Assembly (NCBI RefSeq): GCF_011009015.1
Contig: NZ_CP048878.1
Location: 4,618,354-4,682,353 of the forward strand
DNA from: Spartinivicinus ruber
Lineage (GTDB): Bacteria > Pseudomonadota > Gammaproteobacteria > Pseudomonadales > Zooshikellaceae
Reading direction: 5' to 3'
Length of the DNA stretch: 64,000 nt
The notes beneath the pieces are model-generated. The model saw only the letters and a list, made by a program, of their open reading frames with translations. It did not search any database and had not been told where the DNA came from. Numbering within the stretch: the stretch's first letter is position 1; each line of letters opens with the position of its first letter. A program made the position numbers and the translations under genes. Positions 1 to 8,685 of this stretch are shown in pieces.

Positions 1-551
1 ATATTTGGCATATTGTAATCAACGATCATCAACCGAATATCAGGCTGTTGCTGCAACACATTCAACGCATCAACGCCATCTTCCGCTTCCAGAACTTGAT
101 ATAAATGTTGTTTCAGTGTTTTTCTGATAAACGCACGAGAGGATTTAGAGTCATCAACCACCAGCACTTTAATAAACTGATTTTTTTGCAACCGTTCGAT
201 TAATTTAATGACATATTCATAAGAATAACGGCTTTCTTTAACCACATAATCAACGACACCTTTATCTAACAGTGCCTCCCGTTTTTCATCATTATATGAG
301 CTTGAGAGTACAATACAGGGGATATTTGCATGCAGTATTCTATCAACCACTTCACCATTAGGCGCATCCGGTAAGTTTAAATCAGCTACTGCTACCAAAT
401 AAGTCTTTTCAGCATTGTTCAAATATCTCTCTGCCTCATTCAAGTTTGCAGCAAATGAAGGGGATAAGTCTTTTCTTGCCTCAAATAGGTGTTTAAGCAC
501 CTTCCAAACCATGGGGCTATCTTCAACAATTAATACAGAACTCCCCTTCAT
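1..551 (-). CDS. Response regulator with two receiver domains, partial at the window edge
   Basis: Reading the minus strand from an ATG at 549-551 gives 183 complete codons before the window ends, so the C-terminus is missing. The N-terminal receiver domain begins with VLIVEDSP and has a phosphoacceptor-like DLNLPD. A second receiver begins with VLVVDDSKSSR and contains IVDYNMPN, where the aspartate is the likely phosphorylation site. Two receivers in a row at the N-terminus often precede a GGDEF or other output domain, but the output lies outside the window and cannot be named. The first receiver looks slightly degenerate around its acidic pocket, so the second is probably the main phosphoacceptor. 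Confidence 0.85.
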   Translation of the reverse strand, partial: MKGSSVLIVEDSPMVWKVLKHLFEARKDLSPSFAANLNEAERYLNNAEKTYLVAVADLNLPDAPNGEVVDRILHANIPCIVLSSSYNDEKREALLDKGVVDYVVKESRYSYEYVIKLIERLQKNQFIKVLVVDDSKSSRAFIRKTLKQHLYQVLEAEDGVDALNVLQQQPDIRLMIVDYNMPN

Positions 552-698
552 ACAAGGTTTCCACTTATTTATAGGAGACTTTCGCAAAGCTATTGCAACA
601 GCCTCATAGGATGCAATAGTGCAGCACTACAGCTGTAAGTGAACTGTCATTTCAGCTTAATAGTAGAGTATAGCAGCGCAAACTTGCTGCAATATTGT

Positions 699-1832
699 TT
701 AAGCTTTACCAGTTGCGCGCATCCAGGCTTTTCGAGACAGGTGATGTAGCAATAGTAGCGGTGGCATTTTTAACCAGTGGGAACGTAAATAAAGTAATTG
801 GCAGGCCAGTTTTTTTTGTAACCGTGCTTGCCCCCTTGCTAAAGGTAATATCGCTTCAGGCATTGCCCAATATTTCATCCGTTGAATAGGAGTTGGCTGT
901 CTAGACAACTCTGCAAGCAATTTCTCATTGACTGAGGTTGCAAAAAACTGCTGTAACAACCACAAAATATCAACCAGAGGGGATGTAACACCGAGTTTCA
1001 CTGCACGTTCTTGAAGCTGCAGCCAAAAGTCAGCCACATGTTGCTCCCCATATTTAAGCAATTGATCTATATCGTATAAATCTCTAATTCGGTTATGATA
1101 ATCCGCGTCATAACCTAAATGGACCACAGCGTGTAACACCATGTCAGGAAAACACAAGGTATTTAGCCCTGGCTCAGTCAGAGGTACAGCCGCATTTAAT
1201 AATAAAGAAGGATCTGGGTTTAAACGACTGGTGCGGGGTAAAATCCGGTGGTGAATATCTACATCATACAACCGTTCGCGATGACGATAAGGAGGTAACT
1301 CATGCATCCACTGACGGTAGTAGGCTTTATCATATTCATTTTGTTTTGCACAAGCCCAACCGTTATCGACTAGTAAAGATTCAATCGTAGGTAAATCCTC
1401 CTCAGCAAATAATAAGTCAACATCCGCTAACAATCGTCCTTCACTAACCGGAATATTATGAAATAAATAAGCCGCTCCTTTTAGTAAAGTTATTTGATAG
1501 CCGGCAGGGTACAGTATCCGCCTGAGTCTATTGATTTCCCAGCGAGCATTACGTTGTAAATATTTTGCAAACTGCAAAGCATCCTGGCATTGACCTTGTA
1601 CCTGCTCAGGTAACTGATCCCAAACCTGTTGCTGCTGAAAACAGTTAGTCAGTGTGGCTAACATGCCAGCCTGTTTAGCCTGAAAAAGCAGGATGTTCCA
1701 TTGCGCTACAGAAAACGGAACCACACTTGATGGTTCTTTAATGGCGTTCAGTAAATAATGATGTTCAGCCCGCTGTTTCATTAACCACTCTACTAATACT
1801 CTTGGCTGATTGGGAAGCAGGCTGCTGTTCAT
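699..1832 (-). CDS. Nucleotidyltransferase-fold protein of an HPr-rel-A-type cluster
   Basis: The protein resembles the NTP_transf_5 family of uncharacterised nucleotidyltransferases. The diagnostic stretch is LLKGAAYLFHNIP followed by ADVDLLF, which supplies the DxD metal-binding pair near residues 137 and 139 of this start. It is the last gene of a four-gene minus-strand cluster and overlaps the kinase gene upstream. The open frame extends to 1874, but that start would overlap the kinase by about 110 bases. ATGs at 1832 and 1781 are more credible, and 1781 has a GAGTGG stretch just upstream. The substrate is unknown. Family members recur beside HprK-like kinases and PqqD-like proteins, so a role in modifying a small protein or peptide is inferred. 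Confidence 0.75.
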   Translation of the reverse strand: MNSSLLPNQPRVLVEWLMKQRAEHHYLLNAIKEPSSVVPFSVAQWNILLFQAKQAGMLATLTNCFQQQQVWDQLPEQVQGQCQDALQFAKYLQRNARWEINRLRRILYPAGYQITLLKGAAYLFHNIPVSEGRLLADVDLLFAEEDLPTIESLLVDNGWACAKQNEYDKAYYRQWMHELPPYRHRERLYDVDIHHRILPRTSRLNPDPSLLLNAAVPLTEPGLNTLCFPDMVLHAVVHLGYDADYHNRIRDLYDIDQLLKYGEQHVADFWLQLQERAVKLGVTSPLVDILWLLQQFFATSVNEKLLAELSRQPTPIQRMKYWAMPEAILPLARGQARLQKKLACQLLYLRSHWLKMPPLLLLHHLSRKAWMRATGKA

Positions 1833-2730
1833 ACAGGCTAAGCAATAATGGAATAACCGCCCGTAAATTATCAAAGTTCAATTCATAGCAGCTGCATTGA
1901 TCAACTAATTGGCGTGCAGCCTGAAACCCTGAGACACCCAATAATTTGTAATTGAATGCATTATTTGCCAGTCTCAATAATGCTTGAGACTTTTCTACTA
2001 GGATCAATTCATTGTTCGCGCCTGGCTTATAACGGGGGAAAATGACCCAACGAGGATGAGCTTTTTCCTCTGCTCGTTCAATACTGGCAGCAGGAGGCCG
2101 AAAGTGAGCAACCATGCCTTTGCGGGTTTTTTCAAATAAAGGCCCAATGACCGCTTCAGGACTAAACCGCTTCATTACTTCAATTGAAGTATTTTTTAGT
2201 GGAATTAGCTTAGGGAGCGGTTGCAATAAACCTGTCTCAGGCTCTAATAGCCCAAACTCATCTGATAGCATTCGCCAGCCACTCAACGACAATGCTGCAC
2301 ATAAAGTACTTTTTCCTGAGCCAGGCCAGGCAGGAAATAAAATAGCCTGGCCATTACGCTCCACCACTGCAGCATGCAGCATTAAATACCGATGGGCATG
2401 GGTAGCAATACACCAGTTACTCCCCCACTCTAGCATAGGTAGCGCATGATCCAGTGGAAACGGTGCCATACCAGGCTCACCATCGGTTCTAAATTCCACT
2501 TGAGGTCGCCACCAACGACGCCACAACTGAGGTCGTTTAACCTGAATTGAAAAATCTATGAGTTGTGGCTGACTAAAGGTGGGATAATGTGCAAATAACC
2601 AATGCAGTTGGGATACAAGTGTTTTACAGTTTTTTACAGTTAATTGAAATTTAAATGGACCTATTTGATACATCAAGCCAGTGCGAAGCCGCTCCTGTAG
2701 CTCCATTACTGTTAAGTCCGCAATCTTCAT
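1765..2730 (-). CDS. HprK-related kinase A
   Basis: This 321-residue protein has a P-loop WPGSGKST near residues 135-142 and a downstream LSDEFGLL acidic motif. The arrangement is as in HPr kinase/phosphorylase, but the N-terminal half is unlike HprK. It fits the HprK-related kinase A family, predicted ATP-binding proteins with no known substrate. Translation is coupled: its ATG overlaps the stop of the PqqD-like gene by four bases (ATGA). The downstream nucleotidyltransferase gene in turn overlaps its 3' end. Phosphorylation of a seryl residue on a partner protein is the natural guess from the HprK relationship but is not shown. The family call is confident and the reaction is not. Confidence 0.8.
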   Translation of the reverse strand: MKIADLTVMELQERLRTGLMYQIGPFKFQLTVKNCKTLVSQLHWLFAHYPTFSQPQLIDFSIQVKRPQLWRRWWRPQVEFRTDGEPGMAPFPLDHALPMLEWGSNWCIATHAHRYLMLHAAVVERNGQAILFPAWPGSGKSTLCAALSLSGWRMLSDEFGLLEPETGLLQPLPKLIPLKNTSIEVMKRFSPEAVIGPLFEKTRKGMVAHFRPPAASIERAEEKAHPRWVIFPRYKPGANNELILVEKSQALLRLANNAFNYKLLGVSGFQAARQLVDQCSCYELNFDNLRAVIPLLLSLYEQQPASQSAKSISRVVNETAG

Positions 2731-3035
2731 GTAAAGTCCGGCTCAATCAACCCTAAACAATCCAGGTTGTGGATCAAATTACTAACTGGTTTTGCAAGCT
2801 GTTCCGAGGTCTGTTGCCATTGATTGGCAAGGCTTGTTATTAACTGATCAAGCGATAGTGGTTGTTTGGCCAATAACAATAAAACATCTAATGACATAGC
2901 ATTTAACAAATGAGTATCCGCAGATAAGCCATTAAACACAATAGTATCTTCCCCCCAATCAGCCCATAGTAACTGATCAAGATCAGCCAGACGCCAATTT
3001 GCAGGTTTATTTTTTTTCTGGCAATAGATTGTCAT
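2727..3035 (-). CDS. PqqD-like peptide-chaperone protein, HPr-rel-A system
   Basis: A 102-residue protein with the PqqD/RRE-like pattern: a short beta-rich N-terminus with an LNAMSLDVLLLL helix, followed by two helices ending in a GLIEPDF strand. PqqD-type domains bind the leader of a ribosomally made peptide and present it to a modifying enzyme. The gene starts 55 bases downstream of the Tat-signal protein and overlaps the kinase start by four bases. It lacks any enzyme motif. An imperfect hairpin lies between it and the upstream gene at 3058-3085, which could let the first gene be expressed at a higher level. The assignment rests on fold pattern and neighbours. Confidence 0.7.
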   Translation of the reverse strand: MTIYCQKKNKPANWRLADLDQLLWADWGEDTIVFNGLSADTHLLNAMSLDVLLLLAKQPLSLDQLITSLANQWQQTSEQLAKPVSNLIHNLDCLGLIEPDFT

Positions 3036-3057
3036 GGCTTAAAGGGTAGACCAGATT

Positions 3058-3085
3058 AGTGCTGTAACCCAAAGGCTACAACACT
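3058..3085 (-). other. Imperfect hairpin between the Tat-signal gene and the PqqD-like gene
   Basis: Arms at 3058-3069 and 3074-3085 pair over 12 positions with two mismatches around a CAAA loop. No U-run follows on the minus strand. It may be a processing or partial-termination point within the cluster. Confidence 0.35.
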
Positions 3086-3090
3086 CTTTA

Positions 3091-3663
3091 TTAGGGGGTA
3101 GGCTGAATTGAAACCCAGCAAGAATTCGTTAACGGTGAAGTACCTGGAGAGTATTCAACACTCATTTGCTGCATATCATCAAAGTAAACAAGGACGCTCA
3201 CCTGTTCAGAGCTTAACTCCCCTTCGTTATTAGTCACAGCTTGCTCCCACTCAGCCAATTGGTTTTGGTTCATTGCTTGAATCAGCTGCTGACTCAAATT
3301 TAACTCATACAGCGTATTATTAACCTCAACAATCATTTGAGGCTCACCATTGGTCGGAGTATATGTATACTTGGTACCCATTGCCCGTACCCAGCTAGGC
3401 TCTTCATTCATTCCGTCCTGCTCAGACACCACAGCATCAGGGTCAGGTAAATTGGCCTCAGCCAATTTCATATCACAAGTAGCACTGGTTGCTGCTAATG
3501 CCGCGCCACTTCTTAAAGTTAACACTAGAGGAGCTCCTACTGCAGAAGCTTTGAGCAACTTCCGACGTTGCACCTGTTTACTTGACAGTTTCTGAATATC
3601 ACTGGTCAAGCTTGATTGCTGCCCAGTCTTAACTGGTTGATTGCTATGCTCACTATTACTCAT
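3091..3663 (-). CDS. Secreted protein with twin-arginine-like signal, first gene of the HPr-rel-A cluster
   Basis: The 190-residue product starts with about 30 polar residues, then QRRKLLKASAVGAPLVLTL and an ALAA cleavage-like site, a good twin-arginine export signal. The mature part is about 130 residues, acidic, with only two cysteines: one just after the signal (ATCDMKL) and one near the end (TNSCWVSI). The cysteines could form a disulfide. I do not recognise a domain. It lies directly upstream of the PqqD-like, kinase and nucleotidyltransferase genes on the same strand. It is therefore the best local candidate for the protein that these genes modify or export. That role is inference from position only. 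Confidence 0.7.
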   Translation of the reverse strand: MSNSEHSNQPVKTGQQSSLTSDIQKLSSKQVQRRKLLKASAVGAPLVLTLRSGAALAATSATCDMKLAEANLPDPDAVVSEQDGMNEEPSWVRAMGTKYTYTPTNGEPQMIVEVNNTLYELNLSQQLIQAMNQNQLAEWEQAVTNNEGELSSEQVSVLVYFDDMQQMSVEYSPGTSPLTNSCWVSIQPTP

Positions 3664-3886
3664 TGTCCCGCCAACTTGTTATCCGTTAAAAACTATCCTT
3701 TATTAAGCAAAGTTTGGTCCATACAATAATTTTATTTATACCCCAGTATCAATCAGCTATTGACCATTTTCAGAATAATCAACTGTAACCTACTGTAAAA
3801 TTATAAGACATCATTAACTTGACTATTTCACCCATTGTTCAAGTTCATGACAAATAACCAAGTTTACCCAGCTTATTAGTCATCAC

Positions 3887-4735
3887 CTATGAAGCTGATG
3901 TCGCTACCGGCCGGTTCGGATTGGTTACCCATTCGCTCCAAGAACCAGGATACAACCTAGGGCGCCCTAATCCTGCTAGGTCCATGGCAAAGATATTATG
4001 GCAAGCTGTTACTCCAGAACCACAATAACACACCAAATCTGTGACTTCTTTAACTGACAAGTTTTTAAAACGCTCAATTAATTCATGTTTAGGCAAGAAA
4101 CAACCAGACTCAGCTAAATTGCCCTGGAAAGGCAAGTTAAGCGCGCTGGGAATATGTCCTGCGACAGGATCAATTGGCTCTTGCTCTCCAGCATAACGAG
4201 CAGTAGCTCGAGCATCAATCAAGCACCATTTTGGCATAGCCAGCTGCTGCAGTATTTCTTCTGCAGACACCCACATGGTGGAGTCGGGCACACCCAAAAA
4301 GTTTCCTTCAGCTTTATTGGGTATTTCTGCTGTAACCGCTAGCTCTAAACTCTGCCAGGCTTGTATGCCACCATCTAAAATCGCCACTTGCTCCTTGCCA
4401 AGCCAAGTCAGTAACCACCAGAGCCGAGAAGCCATACTACTATCCTGCTGATCATATACGACCACTTTTGTGTCTTGATTAACCCCCCAATCTCTTAGTT
4501 GTTGGCTAAGGCGATTGGCATCAGGCAAAGGGTGGCGCCCAGTTGCTCCTGGTATAATCGGACCAGATAAGTCTTTTTCTAAGTCAGCATACACTGCTGT
4601 AGGAATATGCTGCTGCTTATACGCTTGCTGACCAGCTGTAGGATCAGCCAAAGAAAAGCGGCAGTCGATAACACAAATATTATTGTTAAGAGAGAGTTGT
4701 TCTGATAACCAAATAGGTGTTACCAGCATTTCCAT
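3887..4735 (-). CDS. sseA: 3-mercaptopyruvate sulfurtransferase (SseA-type, two rhodanese domains)
   Basis: The 282-residue length and tandem rhodanese domains match the SseA/TST family. The first domain (about 5-140) starts VIDCRFSL and lacks a catalytic cysteine. The second (about 160-275) has the active loop CGSGVTA, the form typical of mercaptopyruvate sulfurtransferases rather than thiosulfate rhodaneses. The enzyme moves sulfur from 3-mercaptopyruvate to a thiol acceptor in the cytoplasm. An AAGG element precedes the ATG at 4735, and a second ATG two codons on is possible. The gene stands alone on the minus strand, with the next upstream gene 39 bases away. Confidence 0.9.
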   Translation of the reverse strand: MEMLVTPIWLSEQLSLNNNICVIDCRFSLADPTAGQQAYKQQHIPTAVYADLEKDLSGPIIPGATGRHPLPDANRLSQQLRDWGVNQDTKVVVYDQQDSSMASRLWWLLTWLGKEQVAILDGGIQAWQSLELAVTAEIPNKAEGNFLGVPDSTMWVSAEEILQQLAMPKWCLIDARATARYAGEQEPIDPVAGHIPSALNLPFQGNLAESGCFLPKHELIERFKNLSVKEVTDLVCYCGSGVTACHNIFAMDLAGLGRPRLYPGSWSEWVTNPNRPVATSAS

Positions 4736-4774
4736 AAACGTTACCTTGTCTTTAAAATTTTTAGTTAATACGCG

Positions 4775-5236
4775 TTATTCATCCGCTGCTTTAATAGCGT
4801 CTTCTGCTGACAACTCTTTCCCTTTTAATTCAGCCACCACATCAACACCATCCAACACGACTGGATCTTTGACAATTATTCGGGTTCGCTGACCAGCTGA
4901 CTTCTTGTTCTGCTTTTCAGATGAAGTAGCCGTAGCCGATTGCTGAATAACTGTTTTGTCAGGATTCACATCGGCAGGAGGCTTCATAGCACCACGAGTA
5001 TCTGCAGTTTGTTTACTATCTCTACTGTCACTTATCCCAACTTTTGTAGAGTTAGTCTGTTGAGAGCTAGTAGCAGGCCCGTCATTATTTAGATCATCTT
5101 TCTGATTAACTAAGCTGTCATCAGGCGAAGGTAGGGGGGCATTTGGGGTTATCCAGGAGTCCCATCCTACTCCTATCACGCCAGCCGTAAAGACCGTCGT
5201 CACTATTAATACAGCCCAAAGGGTTTCTTTTCTCAT
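4775..5236 (-). CDS. Hypothetical single-pass membrane protein with a low-complexity tail
   Basis: The 153-residue product has an N-terminal membrane segment (residues about 7-25, LWAVLIVTTVFTAGVIGVGW). The remainder is polar, rich in Ser, Asp, Gln and Lys, and probably disordered in the periplasm. The last 35 residues (RIIVKDPVVLDGVDVVAELKG) are more ordered-looking. I know no family for it. It ends 39 bases before sseA on the same strand and may be cotranscribed with it. GAGGA upstream of the ATG supports the start. Confidence 0.6.
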   Translation of the reverse strand: MRKETLWAVLIVTTVFTAGVIGVGWDSWITPNAPLPSPDDSLVNQKDDLNNDGPATSSQQTNSTKVGISDSRDSKQTADTRGAMKPPADVNPDKTVIQQSATATSSEKQNKKSAGQRTRIIVKDPVVLDGVDVVAELKGKELSAEDAIKAADE

Positions 5237-5625
5237 CTGGCCAACGTCCTCTTAATCTTCTGTTACTGGCAAGCAATCATGAGTCTACTAAAATTAGGTA
5301 GATACTTAGAAGAAAAAAGCCATTTGTTGATGATATTGTAAAAAACCATCAAACAATAGTTTTTATACCAAAAATGTAGGGTATAACATTTATTTAATGA
5401 TACAAAGACGGGGTGTTGAAACTTACTAATATTTTTTGATATTCAACAGTGCAACATTATCGACACTCTATTATGAAAATTAAGCAATATGTAGTAACCA
5501 CCCAACAAATTGTAGTCAAAAGGCTGATGAAGTACCATGCAGTATGAACTGACTAGGCTAATGCAAGGAGCAGCATTTTAGCCCAAGGGCCAAATATCAA
5601 CTGGCCCCTGTCTGTTCGCTCTTGG
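5237..5625. other. Gene-free divergent intergenic region
   Basis: This 389-base AT-rich stretch separates two divergent genes and holds their promoters. Near its right end a hairpin (GGGCCA at 5587-5592 with TGGCCC at 5602-5607) precedes the CULT-domain gene. An AAGGAG stretch at about 5566 is not followed by a usable start. I see no gene in it. Confidence 0.5.
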
Positions 5626-6087
5626 ATGACATGTATGTTTAATAACTACTTATTTATCAGCCCAAAGGTTCCAGTTATTGGCTCTTTGCCCGTTATTGCC
5701 GAACCAGAAGTTAAGTCCCAGGTTGACGAGTTAGTTGAGCTACTCGAACAGCCCGCTTCCGCCCTGTTGTGTAAACATTGCCTTAATACTATCACCTACG
5801 AACATGAACGCATCGAAATCAGCGGCCAACACATTCATCTCAAAATGAACCCTGCAGGCTTTGCGTTTGAGTTTGGTTGCTTTTGTGCTGCACCAGGTTG
5901 TAATCAGTATGGTCAGTATCATTCAGAGGCAACTTGGTTTACCGGATGTAGTTGGGCAATTAGTTTGTGTACTTGCTGTCAACAACATCTAGGTTGGCAT
6001 TTTCAGCAAAATGATGAAAGTGGCAGTTTTTACGGGATTATCTTGGATAAACTTGTTACGTCAAATTCGCCACGGATTTCCAGTTAA
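5626..6087 (+). CDS. Bacterial cereblon-like CULT-domain protein
   Basis: Residues about 46-145 form a CULT domain, the thalidomide-binding domain of cereblon. Zinc ligands are Cys49/Cys52 and Cys115/Cys118. The three tryptophans of the aromatic cage are Trp104, Trp110 and Trp124, and Asn75-Pro76 sits where the ligand-contacting Asn-Pro lies. As I recall it, the single-domain protein MsCI4 of Magnetospirillum has the same residues at a constant offset of 25. The domain folds around one zinc and binds cyclic imides and uracil-like rings. Its natural bacterial ligand is unknown, and degraded proteins ending in cyclic imides have been proposed. No Lon domain or ligase adaptor is present. The start may be the ATG at 5626 or 5635, neither with a strong ribosome site. 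Confidence 0.88.
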   Translation: MTCMFNNYLFISPKVPVIGSLPVIAEPEVKSQVDELVELLEQPASALLCKHCLNTITYEHERIEISGQHIHLKMNPAGFAFEFGCFCAAPGCNQYGQYHSEATWFTGCSWAISLCTCCQQHLGWHFQQNDESGSFYGIILDKLVTSNSPRISS

Positions 6088-6154
6088 CCATTAAATACCC
6101 TGGCAAGCTGCTCTTTTTCAGCTATTTTTCATAGGTAGCTGTTTAGGTAGTTCG

Positions 6155-6931
6155 GTGCTTGTAATGTGTAAGTTTAGGTTGGCATGCTTTTTATTGTTAG
6201 CTACTTTTTTTTGTAGTTACTCCGCTGCTCGCGACAAAATCGTTTTATCTACCCTGAATTGGGAACCTTATATTGGCCAGGAGTTGGAAAATAAAGGCTA
6301 TGTCAACGAAATTGTTAAAGCTGCATTTTCTGAAGCAAGCTATGAACTGGAGGTGTTGTTTTTCCCTTGGGCTCGAGCACTCCACGTTGCAACCCTTGGT
6401 CATGTAGATGGTTTATTCCCAGAATATTATGATGAAAACCGGCTCACCGATTTTGTTTTTTCCGACCCCTTTCCAGGTGGACCAGTCGGATTTTATAAAC
6501 GAAAGGATCAAAGTATAAAGTTCAGTGTAGATCCACGCAAAGATCTTGCTGCAGCCTTAAAGGACCTACGTAACTATCGTTTTGGCGTAGTGAGAGGTTA
6601 TATCAATACCAAAGAGTTTGATGAAGCAGACTATTTAGTAAAAGAAGAAGTAATCAACGACGATACCAATATCAAGCGTTTATATAAAAATCGTGTCCAA
6701 CTTATTTTTATCGATAAATATGTTGCCCAATATATTATTGCCAAACGCTATCCTTGGTATGCATTAGAATTGGAGTTTCTAGATCCTCCTTTAGAAATTA
6801 AGCCCCTTTATATTGCTTTTTCCAAAAAAGCCCCTGAATACAAAAAAAAACTGGAATCGTTTAATCGTGGTCTAAAAACAATAAGGGAAAACAAACTAAT
6901 GGAAGAGATAATGATGAAACATGGGTTTTAG
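6155..6931 (+). CDS. Periplasmic amino-acid-binding-like protein (SBP family 3), orphan
   Basis: The 258-residue product has a signal peptide (LACFLLLATFFCSYSA) followed by the SBP_bac_3 pattern: LNWEPYIGQ near the start, FFPWARAL in the middle, and a C-terminal lobe ending in a run of charged helices. Proteins of this kind bind amino acids or related small solutes for an ABC importer, or act as sensors. No permease or ATPase gene is adjacent. AGGTAG five bases before the GTG at 6155 supports that start, and the ATG at 6164 is an alternative. Two full paralogues and one fragment lie elsewhere in the window. Confidence 0.8.
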   Translation: MLVMCKFRLACFLLLATFFCSYSAARDKIVLSTLNWEPYIGQELENKGYVNEIVKAAFSEASYELEVLFFPWARALHVATLGHVDGLFPEYYDENRLTDFVFSDPFPGGPVGFYKRKDQSIKFSVDPRKDLAAALKDLRNYRFGVVRGYINTKEFDEADYLVKEEVINDDTNIKRLYKNRVQLIFIDKYVAQYIIAKRYPWYALELEFLDPPLEIKPLYIAFSKKAPEYKKKLESFNRGLKTIRENKLMEEIMMKHGF

Positions 6932-6999
6932 TTTTTTGCAGCTTTGTTAAGCATAAAAAAATACCTGGGCTCCTACAGAGCCCATACTGAATACTTAGC

Positions 7000-7716
7000 T
7001 TAATTACCCGTTGAATTGGGATTTATATTATCCCCGTTAGGAGCCAACTTTAACAAATCACTGGCAAAAGTATGCAAAAAATGGATATCTTTTTCTGTCA
7101 ACACACCTAATCTCTCCATCGCCCAGCGATATTCTACTGCTGTAGGGGAAATCGCCAAGCTCTCAAACAGTAACGCTAATTTGGCTTTTAGCGCTTTCAT
7201 TTGACCTTCAGGTGCAAGTATCTCTTGTTCTTGTTCAATATCAATACTTGATAAAACGTAGGCATACAGCATTATACTTTGCCCTAGATTAAGTGATGGC
7301 TGAGGGTTCGCAAGAGGTATGCTACTAGCAATGTCACAATGATGTACTTCTTCTGAAGTTAAACCACTTTCTTCACGACCAAACACAATACCCACTTTAC
7401 TAATTGTTGCGCCCTTTGTTTCAAGCAACTGCTTGACCTGCTCAGGACTATAGTAATAACGCTTGGTACTACGCTTTTTAACCGTTGTCGCTACAGTAAA
7501 ATCGAGATCAACAGTTGCCTCTGCCAAGTGGTTATAATGTTTTGCCGCTGTCAGCACTTCTCTTGCCCCATGGGCAACCCACTGAGCTTCTGGTGCTAGA
7601 TGCGCCTGGCTATTTACAATCCTTAAATTAGCAAAGCCCATGGTCTGTAAGGCTCTTGCAGCTGCACCTACATTAGCCGGAAGCTTAGGTTCGACCAGAA
7701 TAAAATAAATTGACAT
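7000..7716 (-). CDS. lasT: LasT-like SpoU-family RNA methyltransferase
   Basis: The 238-residue protein begins IYFILVEPKLPANVGAAARA and has the SPOUT knot motifs VFGREESGLT and PSLNLGQSI. The segment VNSQAHLAPEAQWVAHGA is closer to E. coli LasT than to TrmJ. These enzymes use S-adenosylmethionine and act on tRNA or rRNA, but the LasT target is not established. The C-terminal 70 residues are a helical extension typical of the TrmJ/LasT branch. The gene stands alone on the minus strand, convergent with the binding-protein gene. Confidence 0.82.
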   Translation of the reverse strand: MSIYFILVEPKLPANVGAAARALQTMGFANLRIVNSQAHLAPEAQWVAHGAREVLTAAKHYNHLAEATVDLDFTVATTVKKRSTKRYYYSPEQVKQLLETKGATISKVGIVFGREESGLTSEEVHHCDIASSIPLANPQPSLNLGQSIMLYAYVLSSIDIEQEQEILAPEGQMKALKAKLALLFESLAISPTAVEYRWAMERLGVLTEKDIHFLHTFASDLLKLAPNGDNINPNSTGN

Positions 7717-8353
7717 ATTCCTATATGACCACTACATGAACGAAATTTACTTATAACCTTCGTGAATAATTTGTAAGGCTTCGTTATCTTCGCTGACCAC
7801 CAATGATGGTGGGAAGGCAGTTAATGCAGGAGAATTTAACGGCATTCACTCCAGTCACTTATTATTTATTAGCTCCTGGACTTCAACCACTTGATAACCT
7901 TACCTAAAAATCATTCGCATTAGGTGTATATTATACTGCAACTTGTTAATAGATCTTCAAATAACCCAGCCCTAATATTTCATCAGCAATCCAGGGTTCA
8001 AAGTTCAGTGCATTCTAAATCAGTAAATGAACAATAAATAATCTTAACTGCTAACAACCTCTCGAAAATAATGATCAGGGTCACCAATGCGTATATTCCG
8101 CAGCCAGATAGTCTTGAGTGATAGAAGACATCCAAGCTATGATGCGCCAGCCAACATAAAGCAGTATAAGCACAACAATAGGCGTCAAATAGCAAGTCGA
8201 AGGCGGTTACTGCAAACATTTTATTTGCAGGCTTAGTAGTCTTGTATCAGCCTTCAAAGAGGGTTTCGTAAAGGTTGGTTGCGCCTGCCAAAGTGCGCAC
8301 CAGATAAATCGCAGTAGTTTTGCGGACACCCTTCAATAATCAAAGGAGCAATA
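7717..8353. other. Long intergenic region, no convincing gene
   Basis: This 637-base stretch has a small hairpin (CCACCA-ATGA-TGGTGG, 7797-7812). One possible 49-codon frame on the plus strand (8087-8236) starts with ATG after AGGG and encodes a very basic peptide. A 73-codon minus frame at 7998-8219 looks like chance. The lipoprotein gene follows with a good AAAGGAG site. Nothing else can be supported. Confidence 0.4.
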
Positions 8354-8623
8354 ATGAAAAAGTTAGCCACTATTTTCTCAATCACGCTATTAACTGCCTG
8401 TGGCAGTAACCAAACCACTACTGATACCCATAGTGAAACCACCGAACCAGTCAGTACTCAGGTTGAGCCAGTAGCACCAACTCCCGTTGATACTGAAGCG
8501 GACAAGTTACGTCAACTATGGGAACGTTACTGCAACCATGAACCATTAACCATTGAAGAACGCCAGATGATTGCTGATTCTGAAATGCCTGAAGACTTGC
8601 GTGGCCAGTGTACACAAAAATAA
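8354..8623 (+). CDS. Small lipoprotein of unknown function
   Basis: The 89-residue product has a lipoprotein signal, MKKLATIFSITLLTACGS, with lipobox LTAC and the acylated cysteine at residue 16. A threonine-, serine- and proline-rich linker follows, then a short C-terminal region with two cysteines (RYCNHEP and RGQCTQK). An AAAGGAG ribosome site lies seven bases before the ATG. The residue after the cysteine is Gly, so outer-membrane targeting is likely. I know no family for it. It converges with the carboxypeptidase gene. Confidence 0.7.
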   Translation: MKKLATIFSITLLTACGSNQTTTDTHSETTEPVSTQVEPVAPTPVDTEADKLRQLWERYCNHEPLTIEERQMIADSEMPEDLRGQCTQK

Positions 8624-8685
8624 TTGATCACTGCTCTATCGTACAAATAGCCAGCCAGTGCTGGCTATTGTCAAAAGCAACATAA

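Noticed and set aside
7998..8219. Minus-strand 73-codon frame
   Set aside because: The peptide has odd composition with no domain, signal or good ribosome site.
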